Shown here in pieces: positions 1 to 6,710 of a DNA stretch of 10,655 bases. Position 1 is the first letter of the stretch, and the number at the start of each line of letters is the position of its first letter. The DNA lies in assembly GCA_041619555.1 (NCBI GenBank), contig JBFKDQ010000078.1, positions 1-10,655 on the forward strand, read 5' to 3'. This DNA is from Oceanococcus sp041619555. GTDB taxonomy: Bacteria > Pseudomonadota > Gammaproteobacteria > Nevskiales > Oceanococcaceae. A program made the translations under genes and the position numbers. The notes beneath the pieces are model-generated. The model did not search any database and had not been told where the DNA came from. It saw only the letters and a program-made list of their open reading frames with translations.

Positions 1-735
1 GCCTGCGCCGCGGGGGTGACGGAAAACGAGATCGGCGCCGAGATCAGCGCCGCGATGTTCAAGGCCGGTGGCGAGCCGCCGGCGGTCATGCCCTATGTCA
101 CCTCCGGCCCGCGCAGCATGATCGGTCATGCCACCTGGGAAGGTCGTGTGGTGCAAGCTGGCGAGCATGTTTTTCTGGAGGTCGGCGGCTGCTTCCGGCG
201 CTATCACACCGCGATGATGCGCACGGTGGTGCTGGACGAGCTGTCGCCGAGCATGCGCTCGGCGCAGGACCGGATGAAGCTGGCGCTCAAGGAAGTCAAG
301 AAGATCCTGCGGCCCGGGGTGACCGTGTCGGATGCGGACAATCTGATCCGCAACATTATCACCGAAAATGAGGTGGGCGCTTCCCTGATTACCCGTTCTG
401 GCTATTCGATCGGCATCGCTTTTCCGCCGAGCTGGGATGAAGGTTATATCGTCAGCCTGAAGCAGGGCGATTCGCGCGTGCTGGAAGTGGGCATGTGCTT
501 CCACATCATTCCCTGGATGTGGGGCGTCGATGGCGACAAGACGGTCGGCATTTCCGACACCCTGCAGATCACCGAGCGCGGATGTGAATCCTTTTTTCAA
601 CTGGACGAGGATTTCGTCTGCAAACCCGATCAGGCGGCCCGCCCCCGGTCGGTCAGGGCGGTGAAGGCCGAGCGTGGCAAGGGCGCCAAGGACACCGCTT
701 CGGCCGAGGCCAGCTGCCGAGCAACCCAGGAGTGA
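1..735 (+). CDS. M24-family creatinase/ectoine hydrolase-like protein, 5' truncated by window
   Basis: The frame is open from base 1 and ends in TGA at 733-735, so about 244 C-terminal residues are seen and the real start lies upstream. It shows the pita-bread M24 fold: GHATW (His codon at 127), a strand reading FLEVGGCFRRYHTAMMRT, GYSIGIAFPPSW, and GMCFHIIPWMW followed by GISDTLQITERG near the end. In true M24 metallopeptidases the FLEVGG strand carries two metal-binding Asp residues; here those positions are Glu and Thr/Ala, and the YH..MMRT pattern is as I recall it for creatinase and ectoine hydrolase (DoeA/EutD), which do not use the dinuclear metal site. An amidohydrolase-type ring opening of a small C-N substrate is therefore likelier than proline peptidase activity. 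About 35 residues after FVCKPD form a basic, Ala-rich tail of low complexity, longer than I expect for the family. The aldehyde dehydrogenase follows at once, which suggests one catabolic operon. Ectoine hydrolase is the leading guess, not proven. Confidence 0.85.
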   Translation, partial: ACAAGVTENEIGAEISAAMFKAGGEPPAVMPYVTSGPRSMIGHATWEGRVVQAGEHVFLEVGGCFRRYHTAMMRTVVLDELSPSMRSAQDRMKLALKEVKKILRPGVTVSDADNLIRNIITENEVGASLITRSGYSIGIAFPPSWDEGYIVSLKQGDSRVLEVGMCFHIIPWMWGVDGDKTVGISDTLQITERGCESFFQLDEDFVCKPDQAARPRSVRAVKAERGKGAKDTASAEASCRATQE

Positions 736-737
736 GC

Positions 738-2108
738 ATGCTCAAAGCCATCGATCCGAATAATGGCGTCTGCATTCGTGAATTGGCGCCACTGAACCCG
801 ACCCAGCTGGAACAGCGCCTGAGTGCCGCCCAGCAGGCTTTTGGCGACTGGCGGCAGCGCAGTTTCGCGCGGCGCGGCGAGGTGCTGCGGGCGGTGGCGG
901 CGCAACTGCGCAGCGACCGCGAGCGCATGGCCTTGCTGATGACCGAAGAGATGGGCAAGCCAATCCGGGAAGCGCGAGGCGAGATGGACAAGGCGATCTG
1001 GTGTGCCGAGCACTATGCCAGCCATGCTGAGGCGTACCTGGCGACCGAGCATCTGGCCTCGGATGCCAGCCGCAGCTATGTCCAGTATCTGCCGCTCGGC
1101 CCGGTGCTGGGCATCTTGCCCTGGAATGCGCCGCTGTGGTTGGCGTTTCGGTTCTGTGCACCCGCGCTGATGGCTGGCAACACCTGCCTGATCAAGCACG
1201 ATGCACATGTGCCTGGCACCGCCCAGGCGATTGCCCAGGCCTTTGTCGATGCCGGAGCGCCGGCCGGCATTCTGGACAATCTTCCGCTGCACAATCCGCA
1301 GGTCGAGGGCGTGATCCGTGATCCGCGCATCCGCGCCGTCTCCTTCACGGGCTCGGATCGGGCCGGCGCCCAGGTGGCGGCGATCGCGGCGTCCGAGATC
1401 AAGCCTGCGGTGCTGGAACTCGGCGGCTCCGATCCCTGCATCGTGCTGGCCGATGCGGAACTGGAGCGCGCCGCCGACGTCATCACGCTCTCGCGCATCA
1501 TCAATGCGGGTCAGAGCTGCATCGCCGCCAAGCGCATCATCGTCGAGGACGCGGTCTATGAGCGCATGGTCGGCCTGCTGCACGAGCGACTGGCCGCGCT
1601 GAAGCTGGGCGATCCGCGCGAGGAAGACACCGATGTCGGTCCGATCGCCCGCGCGGACCTGCGGGAAAATCTGGCGCGTCAGGTCGACAGCACGATTGCC
1701 GCCGGCGCCAGGTGTCTGCTGGGCGGCGTGCTGCCGCAAGGCCCCGGGTTTTTCTATCCGGTGACCCTGCTGGTGGATGTCGATGAGACCATGTGCGCTT
1801 TTCGCGAGGAAACTTTCGGGCCGGTGGCGGTCATGATCCGCGCCCGCGATGAGGCGCATGCGCTGGCTCTGGCGAATGACACGGATTATGGCCTGGGCGC
1901 CGGCATCTGGACTGAAGCCGGCCGGGGTGAAGCGCTGGCGGCGCGGATCGAGTCCGGCCAGGTTGCCATCAACGGCATCGTCAAGACCGATCCGCGACTG
2001 CCCAGCGGGGGGATCAAACGTTCGGGCTATGGCCGGGAACTCGGGCCGCACGGCATCCATGAATTCGTCAACGCGCAACAGGTCTGGATCGGGCCGGTGC
2101 GCAGCTGA
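738..2108 (+). CDS. sad: NAD(P)-dependent aldehyde dehydrogenase, succinate-semialdehyde (Sad/YneI) type
   Basis: A 456-residue aldehyde dehydrogenase that oxidises an aldehyde, probably a semialdehyde, to the acid with NAD(P)+. Family landmarks are all present: the oxyanion Asn in ILPWNAPLW (N130), the cofactor-binding FTGS turn (about 203-206), the general base Glu in LELGGSDP (E227), the nucleophile Cys in NAGQSCIAAKR (C261), and the C-terminal EETFGPV and KRSGYGRELG motifs. Length and the wording around LELGGSDP and GQSCIAAKR are close to the E. coli Sad (YneI) subfamily. The start is ATG 738 because AGGAG at 728-732 is a good Shine-Dalgarno 5 nt upstream; a GTG at 732 in the same frame would destroy that site. 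The Shine-Dalgarno overlaps the 3' end of the preceding hydrolase gene, so the two are translated from one transcript. If the neighbour is an ectoine hydrolase, this enzyme could do the aspartate-semialdehyde step (DoeC role); substrate is not readable from sequence. No frameshift or missing catalytic residue. Confidence 0.93.
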   Translation: MLKAIDPNNGVCIRELAPLNPTQLEQRLSAAQQAFGDWRQRSFARRGEVLRAVAAQLRSDRERMALLMTEEMGKPIREARGEMDKAIWCAEHYASHAEAYLATEHLASDASRSYVQYLPLGPVLGILPWNAPLWLAFRFCAPALMAGNTCLIKHDAHVPGTAQAIAQAFVDAGAPAGILDNLPLHNPQVEGVIRDPRIRAVSFTGSDRAGAQVAAIAASEIKPAVLELGGSDPCIVLADAELERAADVITLSRIINAGQSCIAAKRIIVEDAVYERMVGLLHERLAALKLGDPREEDTDVGPIARADLRENLARQVDSTIAAGARCLLGGVLPQGPGFFYPVTLLVDVDETMCAFREETFGPVAVMIRARDEAHALALANDTDYGLGAGIWTEAGRGEALAARIESGQVAINGIVKTDPRLPSGGIKRSGYGRELGPHGIHEFVNAQQVWIGPVRS

Positions 2109-2143
2109 GCGTGGCCCGGCGCAAGACTGCTGCACGCTGGCCG

Positions 2144-2180
2144 GCCCCCCGATGCCCTGCTTGAGGGGGCATCGGGGGGC
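2144..2180. terminator. Perfect 14-bp stem-loop between convergent genes
   Basis: GCCCCCCGATGCCC at 2144-2157 pairs perfectly with GGGCATCGGGGGGC at 2167-2180 across a 9-nt loop. It lies 36 nt after the aldehyde dehydrogenase stop and 66 nt beyond the convergent nrdJb stop, where a bidirectional transcription terminator would be expected. No T-run follows on either strand, so it is not a canonical intrinsic terminator; it may block 3' exonucleases or act together with the next hairpin. Confidence 0.6.
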
Positions 2181-2194
2181 ATCCTGCGGGTGGG

Positions 2195-2213
2195 GCTCAG
2201 CCGGTGGCTGAGC
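2195..2213. terminator. Perfect 8-bp stem-loop, possible second terminator
   Basis: GCTCAGCC at 2195-2202 and GGCTGAGC at 2206-2213 form a perfect stem with a 3-nt GGT loop. It sits 33 nt past the nrdJb stop, the closer of the two hairpins to that gene, and is probably its 3' end structure. There is no strong T-tract in either direction. Confidence 0.45.
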
Positions 2214-2246
2214 TGAATCCGCGCATCGATGAGGATCGGGGCCGCG

Positions 2247-3005
2247 TTAGCCGCATTTGCTGTAGCCGCAACTGATACAGGTCGGACAGTTGTCGATCAG
2301 CAGCATGTCGCCGCGACAATCCGCGTTCGGGCACTCGCCGATGACCGCGAGTTTTGGCGCTTCGGCAACTGGCGCTTGACCGGCGTCGGCGATGACCGTC
2401 TGCACGCCAATCTGCTGGCGGCTGCGATATCGGCGCACCAGTTCGGCCAGCGGGTAGGCCTGGCCATTTTCATCCAGAAAGCCACGCTGATGCAGCATGT
2501 GCTGGATGCACCAGGCTATGGCCGCGACCTCGCTGTCGTGGAAACGCGGCTTGCCGGACAGCGTGGTGCCGCAGCGTACCGGGCCCTGAGTCCAGGTCAC
2601 CTTGCGCAGGTCGGTCAGTGCCTTGGCGATGAAGCCGCCGCGGGCCGCGAGACTTAAGCTGCGCATGGTGGCGGCAATCCACTGGTGCTCGCCAGCGATC
2701 TGGCCGGCCGGAATGAAGAATTCCAGCGGACGCTCGATGGTGATGGCTTCGCCGTCCAGACGACCCTCGACGGGCACATAGCTGACCGTGAGATAAACGT
2801 GGTGCCGGCCGGCCTGGGTGGACAGCGCGATCTTGTTGGTTTCGCTGGGCAGGCAGCTGTCCGGACGGCGCTCAATGCGCTTGTCCAGCGGATTTTCATC
2901 CAGGTTGTGCCACTGGCCATCGTTGGCGGCGGGGGCGGCCTGGCTCACCGACACGCCGGTGATTTTCTGGTTTATGGATAGGGTGCTCATGCTGTTCTCT
3001 GTCAT
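2247..3005 (-). CDS. nrdJb: Class II ribonucleotide reductase, NrdJb subunit (TSCPD and Cys-rich tail)
   Basis: A 252-residue partner of NrdJa, carrying what is the C-terminal part of one-chain vitamin B12-dependent ribonucleotide reductases. The first 200 residues match the region known in NrdJb: DENPLDKRIERRPD near the N-terminus and a TSCPD-like core with IAATMRSLSLAARGG and VRCGTTLSGKPRFHDSE. The last 28 residues are Cys-rich (C225, C230, C240, C243, C246, C251, ending CGYSKCG). This fits a zinc-ribbon or swinging redox arm that re-reduces the active-site disulfide after each turnover. ATG at 3005-3003 overlaps the nrdJa TGA as ATGA, so translational coupling is likely and this start is preferred. 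A second ATG at 2990-2988 has only a weak purine-rich stretch ahead of it and would shorten the protein by five residues. The longer reading frame reaching back to 3098 lies inside nrdJa and is not used. Confidence 0.9.
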   Translation of the reverse strand: MTENSMSTLSINQKITGVSVSQAAPAANDGQWHNLDENPLDKRIERRPDSCLPSETNKIALSTQAGRHHVYLTVSYVPVEGRLDGEAITIERPLEFFIPAGQIAGEHQWIAATMRSLSLAARGGFIAKALTDLRKVTWTQGPVRCGTTLSGKPRFHDSEVAAIAWCIQHMLHQRGFLDENGQAYPLAELVRRYRSRQQIGVQTVIADAGQAPVAEAPKLAVIGECPNADCRGDMLLIDNCPTCISCGYSKCG

Positions 3006-5128
3006 AGCCGGCCGTAGTAGCCTTCCTTGATGGCGTCGTAGAGGTTCGCCGCCGTGTGTTGCTGACCCTCGTATTCCACCAGATCCGAACCCTTGCACTG
3101 AAGGCTGCTGCCGTCGGCGAGGGTGAAGTTGTACAGGGTCTGATCGGCATCTTCCTTGCGAACCAGCACGCCCTGGAAAACCTCCGGGTTGTAGCGGAAG
3201 GTCGTGCAGCCCTTCAGGCCGAGTTGCACGCCCTGCCAGTAGATGTCCTTGAAATCATCGAAGGCGATGTCCGTCGGACAGTTGATGGTCTTGGATATGG
3301 CCGAATCGATCCAGCGCTGCGCCGCGGCCTGGATCTTCAGGTGCTGCACGGGCGTGACCTGATCGCTGCTGACGAAACAGTCCGGTAGATTTTCGACCTC
3401 GGCCGCGGGATCGATGAAATGCCGCCAGGCCAGAAGTTCGAAGGAGTACACGTCGATGCGCTCTTTCGCCTTGCGGCCCGGACGGATCAGGTTGCGATAG
3501 TAATGATGACTGAACGACGGCTCGATGCCATTGCTGGCATTGTTGCCAAAGGACAGCGAAATGGTGCCGGTCGGCGCGATGGAACTGTGATGGGTGAAGC
3601 GAGCGCCGGTTTCGGCCAGTTGCGCGACGAGTTCCGGCTCCTGTTCCGCCACGCGCTGCATGTAGCGACTGTAGCGGGCATGCAGGATGCGACCGGGAAT
3701 CTTGTCGCCGACGGCATAGCCGTCCTCGCGCATTTCCGGGCGTGCGTGCAGCATCGCCTCGGTCACGGTGAATTCCCGCATCAGCAGCGGGGCCGGGCCT
3801 TTTTCCTTGGCCAGTTTGAGGGCTTCACGCCAGCCGGTCAGTGCCAGTTCACGCGCCACGGATTCGGTGAATTCGATCGAATCGGTTTCGCCATAGCGCA
3901 TGCCGAGCATCGCCAGAGCCGAACCCAGGCCGAGAAAGCCCATGCCGTGACGTCGCTTGTCGTAAATTTCCTGCTGCTGCTGGGGCAGCGGAAGGCCGTT
4001 GATTTCGACCACGTTGTCGAGCATGCGCGTGAATGTGGCAACGCAGCGCCGGTAGCGCTCCCAGTCGAAACTTGCCTGCGGACTGAATGGCGCCTTGACG
4101 AAATGGGTGAGATCGACCGAACCCAGCAGACACGCGCCATTGGGGGGCAGGGGCTGTTCGCCACAGGGATTGCTGGCGCGAATGGCCTCGCAGAACCAGT
4201 TGTTGTTCATGCCGTTGACCTCATCCACCAGAATGAAGCCCGGTTCGGCGCGCTCGTAGGTGGAGCGCATGATCAGGTCCCAGAGTTCACGCGCCGGGCG
4301 GCGTGCGTAGACCTTCATCGCGGTCCGGCCCTGCTCATCGCGCGGATAGGCGTTTTCGTCGCCGGGGAAGTGGCGGTAGATGATCTCGATCTCAGGATCA
4401 TCGAGTTCGTGGCCAAAGGCGGGGAAAGCCAGCGCCCAGTCGCGTTCGTCGCGCACCGCAGTGATGAATTCCTCACGCACCAGCACCGAGAGATTGAACT
4501 GACGCAGGCGACCGTCGCTCTGCTTGGCGGTGATGAAGTCCTCGATGTCCGGATGGCCGATGTCCATGCAGGCCATTTGCGCCCCGCGCCGGCCGCCGGC
4601 CGAACTGACGGTGAAACACATCGCGTCAAACACGTCCATGAAGGACAGCGGACCGGAGGTCTGGGCGCCGGCGCCATGCACGAAGGCGCCGCGCGGACGC
4701 AGGGTGGAAAAATCATAGCCAATGCCGCTGCCGCCCTTGAGGGTCAGGGCGGCATCGTGCAGGCAACTCATGATCCCTTCCATGGAGTCGGGAATGGTGC
4801 GGGAAACCACGCAATTGATCGTCGAGGTCTGCGGTTTGACTTCCTGGGCGCCGGCATTGGACCAGATGCGCCCGGCCGGGATTGCGCCGTGCTCCAGCGC
4901 CCAGAGAAACTCCTTGCGCCAGTGGGCCTGCTGCGCGGGTTCTTCCAGGTCGGCCAGGGTGTCGGCCACGCGGGCGCGGCAGGCCTTGATGTCGGCATCC
5001 AGGGGAGTGCCGTCAGCGGTTTTCAGACGGTATTTGGAGTCCCAGATGTCCAGCGATGCCGCTTGCAAGGGTACCTGCTCTGAATGGGTCGTCGGGCTCT
5101 GAACAGGCGCCAGGATACTTTTTTTCAT
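3002..5128 (-). CDS. nrdJa: Adenosylcobalamin-dependent (class II) ribonucleotide reductase catalytic subunit NrdJa
   Basis: A 708-residue reductase that turns ribonucleotides into deoxyribonucleotides using a radical made from adenosylcobalamin, so it works with or without oxygen. The ten-stranded barrel signature is complete: AGRIWSNAG, TINC (C106, expected redox partner), LKGGSGIGYDFSTLRPRG, NPCGE with N320, C322 (thiyl radical) and E324, GACLLGS with C333 (second redox Cys), HGMGFLGLG, APTGTISLSFG, and LKGCTTFRYNP near residue 640. The C-terminal TSCPD and Cys-rich tail usually found in single-chain NrdJ are missing here and are supplied by the overlapping nrdJb gene, as in Pseudomonas. 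The start is placed at ATG 5126-5128 (MKKSILAP). The longer frame to 5176 is rejected because it would run through both NrdR-like boxes. The Shine-Dalgarno is weak. Two NrdR-like boxes lie upstream, pointing to repression by NrdR when dNTPs are plentiful. No sign of an intein or frameshift. Confidence 0.95.
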   Translation of the reverse strand: MKKSILAPVQSPTTHSEQVPLQAASLDIWDSKYRLKTADGTPLDADIKACRARVADTLADLEEPAQQAHWRKEFLWALEHGAIPAGRIWSNAGAQEVKPQTSTINCVVSRTIPDSMEGIMSCLHDAALTLKGGSGIGYDFSTLRPRGAFVHGAGAQTSGPLSFMDVFDAMCFTVSSAGGRRGAQMACMDIGHPDIEDFITAKQSDGRLRQFNLSVLVREEFITAVRDERDWALAFPAFGHELDDPEIEIIYRHFPGDENAYPRDEQGRTAMKVYARRPARELWDLIMRSTYERAEPGFILVDEVNGMNNNWFCEAIRASNPCGEQPLPPNGACLLGSVDLTHFVKAPFSPQASFDWERYRRCVATFTRMLDNVVEINGLPLPQQQQEIYDKRRHGMGFLGLGSALAMLGMRYGETDSIEFTESVARELALTGWREALKLAKEKGPAPLLMREFTVTEAMLHARPEMREDGYAVGDKIPGRILHARYSRYMQRVAEQEPELVAQLAETGARFTHHSSIAPTGTISLSFGNNASNGIEPSFSHHYYRNLIRPGRKAKERIDVYSFELLAWRHFIDPAAEVENLPDCFVSSDQVTPVQHLKIQAAAQRWIDSAISKTINCPTDIAFDDFKDIYWQGVQLGLKGCTTFRYNPEVFQGVLVRKEDADQTLYNFTLADGSSLQCKGSDLVEYEGQQHTAANLYDAIKEGYYGRL

Positions 5129-5138
5129 GCGGTCTCGG

Positions 5139-5154
5139 AAACAATATGATGTGT
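5139..5154 (-). promoter_or_regulatory. NrdR box, start-proximal
   Basis: Read on the minus strand the site is ACACATCATATTGTTT, which matches about 13 of 16 positions of the NrdR consensus (acaCwAtATaTwGtgt) as I recall it. It overlaps the candidate -10 element of nrdJa, the right place for a repressor. NrdR is the zinc-finger/ATP-cone repressor of ribonucleotide reductase operons. Confidence 0.7.
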
Positions 5155-5170
5155 CTGATGAGGGATTCAA
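5143..5170 (-). promoter_or_regulatory. Candidate sigma70-type promoter of nrdJab
   Basis: On the minus strand TTGAAT (5165-5170) and CATATT (5143-5148) are separated by 16 nt, each matching four of six consensus bases. They sit in the only clearly AT-richer stretch between nrdJa and nnrS, and the two NrdR boxes overlap or flank them. This puts the transcription start close to the gene. The rest of the gap (5187-5410) is GC-rich and I see no gene or convincing terminator in it. Confidence 0.45.
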
Positions 5171-5186
5171 GCACAAGATGTGGTGT
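5171..5186 (-). promoter_or_regulatory. NrdR box, start-distal
   Basis: Read on the minus strand the site is ACACCACATCTTGTGC, about 12 of 16 matches to the NrdR consensus. Its spacing to the proximal box is exactly 32 bp start to start, about three helical turns, as is typical of paired NrdR boxes bound on one face of DNA. It lies just upstream of the candidate -35 element. Confidence 0.7.
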
Positions 5187-5410
5187 TGAATCGGAATCCT
5201 AACAGAGCATGGCGCGGGCGGCGAGATTTTCCGTGCCGGCGGGTACGTCCTGGATGCCGGGGCGCGCTCGTTGGGGCATGGAAAGGTACGGGCGGGTCGG
5301 GTCGATGCGCCGGGTGAATCAGCCTGGCGCTGGCCGCAGGCCTCCGGCAGATCCGCGCGATCGCGGTTGGCATCCCTGCTCGAGACCCGGCCGCCAACGC
5401 AGCGGCAGCG

Positions 5411-6568
5411 TCAGTTGGTCTCGCGTGCTGGCCGCCAGAGCAGTGGGGCGAAGACGCAGAAATAGATCGCGAAGCCGAGACTCCAGCACAGGGCGCTGAG
5501 GCTGAGGCCGGGCAGGCCCTGGACCGGACTGCCCGGCCCACTGCTGCCCAGGCGCAGGATGCCGGCCAGCACGATCAGGACGAAGGACAGCAGCATCAGT
5601 GGGCTGGCGACAATCGGACGGCCGGAGTGTCCCAGCGCCACCCGGCTCATCATGCCCAGCGCCAGGCAACCCAGACCGCCGGCCAGCAGGGCATGCAAGG
5701 CGATGCTGGCGGGTAGGTGGATGAGGCCTGAATCCAGCCCGGCGCGCAAGGCAAAGGCGATGGCCAGCCACAGATAGCCCAGGTGCAGGATCCACAGCAT
5801 CGGTTCGCCCAGGCTGCGCCAGGGTTGCCAGAGCAGCAGGCGCAGCAGGGTGCTGACGGCGGCCAGAGCGGCACAGCTGGCGCTCAGCCAGGAAACCTCG
5901 ATCAGGCTGGTGATGGCCGTGGCCAGGGCGCTCAATGTGGAAAGCCAGTTCAGAAGCGGCCACTGGCCTGGTTGATAGCTGAGGCGACGGCCGGAGAAGA
6001 AGGGGATGACGCGTCCGCCCATGAACACCATCAGGAAGCCGATCAGCCAGGCACTGAAACTGATCAGCAGGCGGGCCTGATCCGGACGGTCGAGTTGCAG
6101 GCTCAGATGGATGCCCAGATTGATGATCGCCATCGCCCACAACAGCGGGATGAAAACCTGATTGCGGCGGTTGCCACTGGCCAGCAGAACCCGGCTCATC
6201 TGCACCGCGGCCAGGGGCAGTACCAGCACATCCAGTGCGGCGCTGAGCAAATGGGCGCCGGGCGTCGGCCAGAACGCACACAGACGGGCGCCCAGCCACA
6301 GGGCGCACAGCCAGGCCAGACTCCGGGGGCTGCTGGCGGCAAGGCCGGTCCAGTTGACCACCGCGGTGAGAACAAAGCCCATGATCACCGCGCTGGCGAA
6401 GCCGAACAGCATTTCATGCGCATGCCAGAGGGTCGGATGAGGTGACATCGGCAGAAAGCCCGACAGTCCGCACAACCAGAGCATCATGGCGGTGGCGCTG
6501 AGCAGTGCGGCCAGCGGGAACAGTGGTCGGTACGCCTGGCTCAGGCACAGGGAAAGGCTGAATGGCAT
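5411..6568 (-). CDS. nnrS: NnrS family membrane protein (nitric oxide stress)
   Basis: A 385-residue, very hydrophobic protein with about 12 predicted membrane helices. It carries the NnrS landmarks in order: WHAHEMLFGF (about 48-57), GGRVIPFF (184-191), LHLGYLWL (261-268), HALLAGGLG (292-300) and MMSRVALGHSGRP (306-318). The repeated His residues fit the heme and copper content reported for NnrS. NnrS proteins help cells cope with nitric oxide and nitrosative stress and are often co-regulated with denitrification genes, but none of those is in this window. The start is ATG 6566-6568, which puts the first helix right after a short N-terminus; its Shine-Dalgarno is poor. It is separated by 142 nt and a strong hairpin from the gene upstream, so it probably has its own promoter. 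No FNR/DNR-type TTGAT-N4-ATCAA site was found upstream by eye. Confidence 0.92.
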   Translation of the reverse strand: MPFSLSLCLSQAYRPLFPLAALLSATAMMLWLCGLSGFLPMSPHPTLWHAHEMLFGFASAVIMGFVLTAVVNWTGLAASSPRSLAWLCALWLGARLCAFWPTPGAHLLSAALDVLVLPLAAVQMSRVLLASGNRRNQVFIPLLWAMAIINLGIHLSLQLDRPDQARLLISFSAWLIGFLMVFMGGRVIPFFSGRRLSYQPGQWPLLNWLSTLSALATAITSLIEVSWLSASCAALAAVSTLLRLLLWQPWRSLGEPMLWILHLGYLWLAIAFALRAGLDSGLIHLPASIALHALLAGGLGCLALGMMSRVALGHSGRPIVASPLMLLSFVLIVLAGILRLGSSGPGSPVQGLPGLSLSALCWSLGFAIYFCVFAPLLWRPARETN

Positions 6569-6617
6569 GGGGCAGGCTCGGCTTGTTTGAGGTCCGGTTT
6601 CATCATAGGCCTGCCAA

Positions 6618-6653
6618 TTGCACCTGTGCTTGCCGAATGTGCCGATGGTGCAA
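6618..6653. repeat. 7-bp inverted repeat upstream of nnrS
   Basis: TTGCACC at 6618-6624 and GGTGCAA at 6647-6653 are perfect inverted copies, 29 bp apart centre to centre. The dyad starts 50 nt before the nnrS start codon, in the stretch expected to hold its promoter. It could be an operator for a dimeric regulator or simply an RNA hairpin; the regulator is unknown. Confidence 0.4.
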
Positions 6654-6658
6654 GCCGC

Positions 6659-6698
6659 CGCGGCCGGAGTCAGCCCTCAGGACCGGACTCCGGCCGCG
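6659..6698 (-). terminator. Perfect 13-bp stem-loop after the VWA gene
   Basis: CGCGGCCGGAGTC at 6659-6671 pairs perfectly with GACTCCGGCCGCG at 6686-6698 over a 14-nt loop. It begins 12 nt past the stop of the VWA-domain gene and very likely marks the 3' end of that operon transcript. No T-tract follows on the minus strand, so termination may be weak or Rho-assisted. Confidence 0.6.
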
Positions 6699-6710
6699 AT
6701 CATGCCAAGG

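Noticed and set aside
630..2135. 501-codon open frame on the minus strand
   Set aside because: Antisense to the aldehyde dehydrogenase, Arg/Gln/His-rich as expected for a mirror frame, and without a domain pattern.
3419..5083. 554-codon open frame on the plus strand
   Set aside because: It lies fully antisense to nrdJa, whose protein is recognisable end to end. The long opening is a by-product of GC-rich codon use; its translation matches no family I know.
5394..5418. CCAAC...GTTGG inverted repeat at the end of nnrS as a terminator
   Set aside because: Only five pairs, it abuts the stop codon, and no T-run follows, so it is not convincing.
5319..6308. 329-codon minus-strand frame overlapping nnrS
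   Set aside because: Same strand as nnrS but a different frame, Pro/Arg/Gly-rich. The nnrS frame carries the conserved membrane motifs, so this is a shadow.
5783..6445. 220-codon plus-strand frame rich in Gln, Ala and Gly
   Set aside because: Antisense to the membrane helices of nnrS; the Gln/Ala bias is the mirror of Leu/Ala-rich codons.
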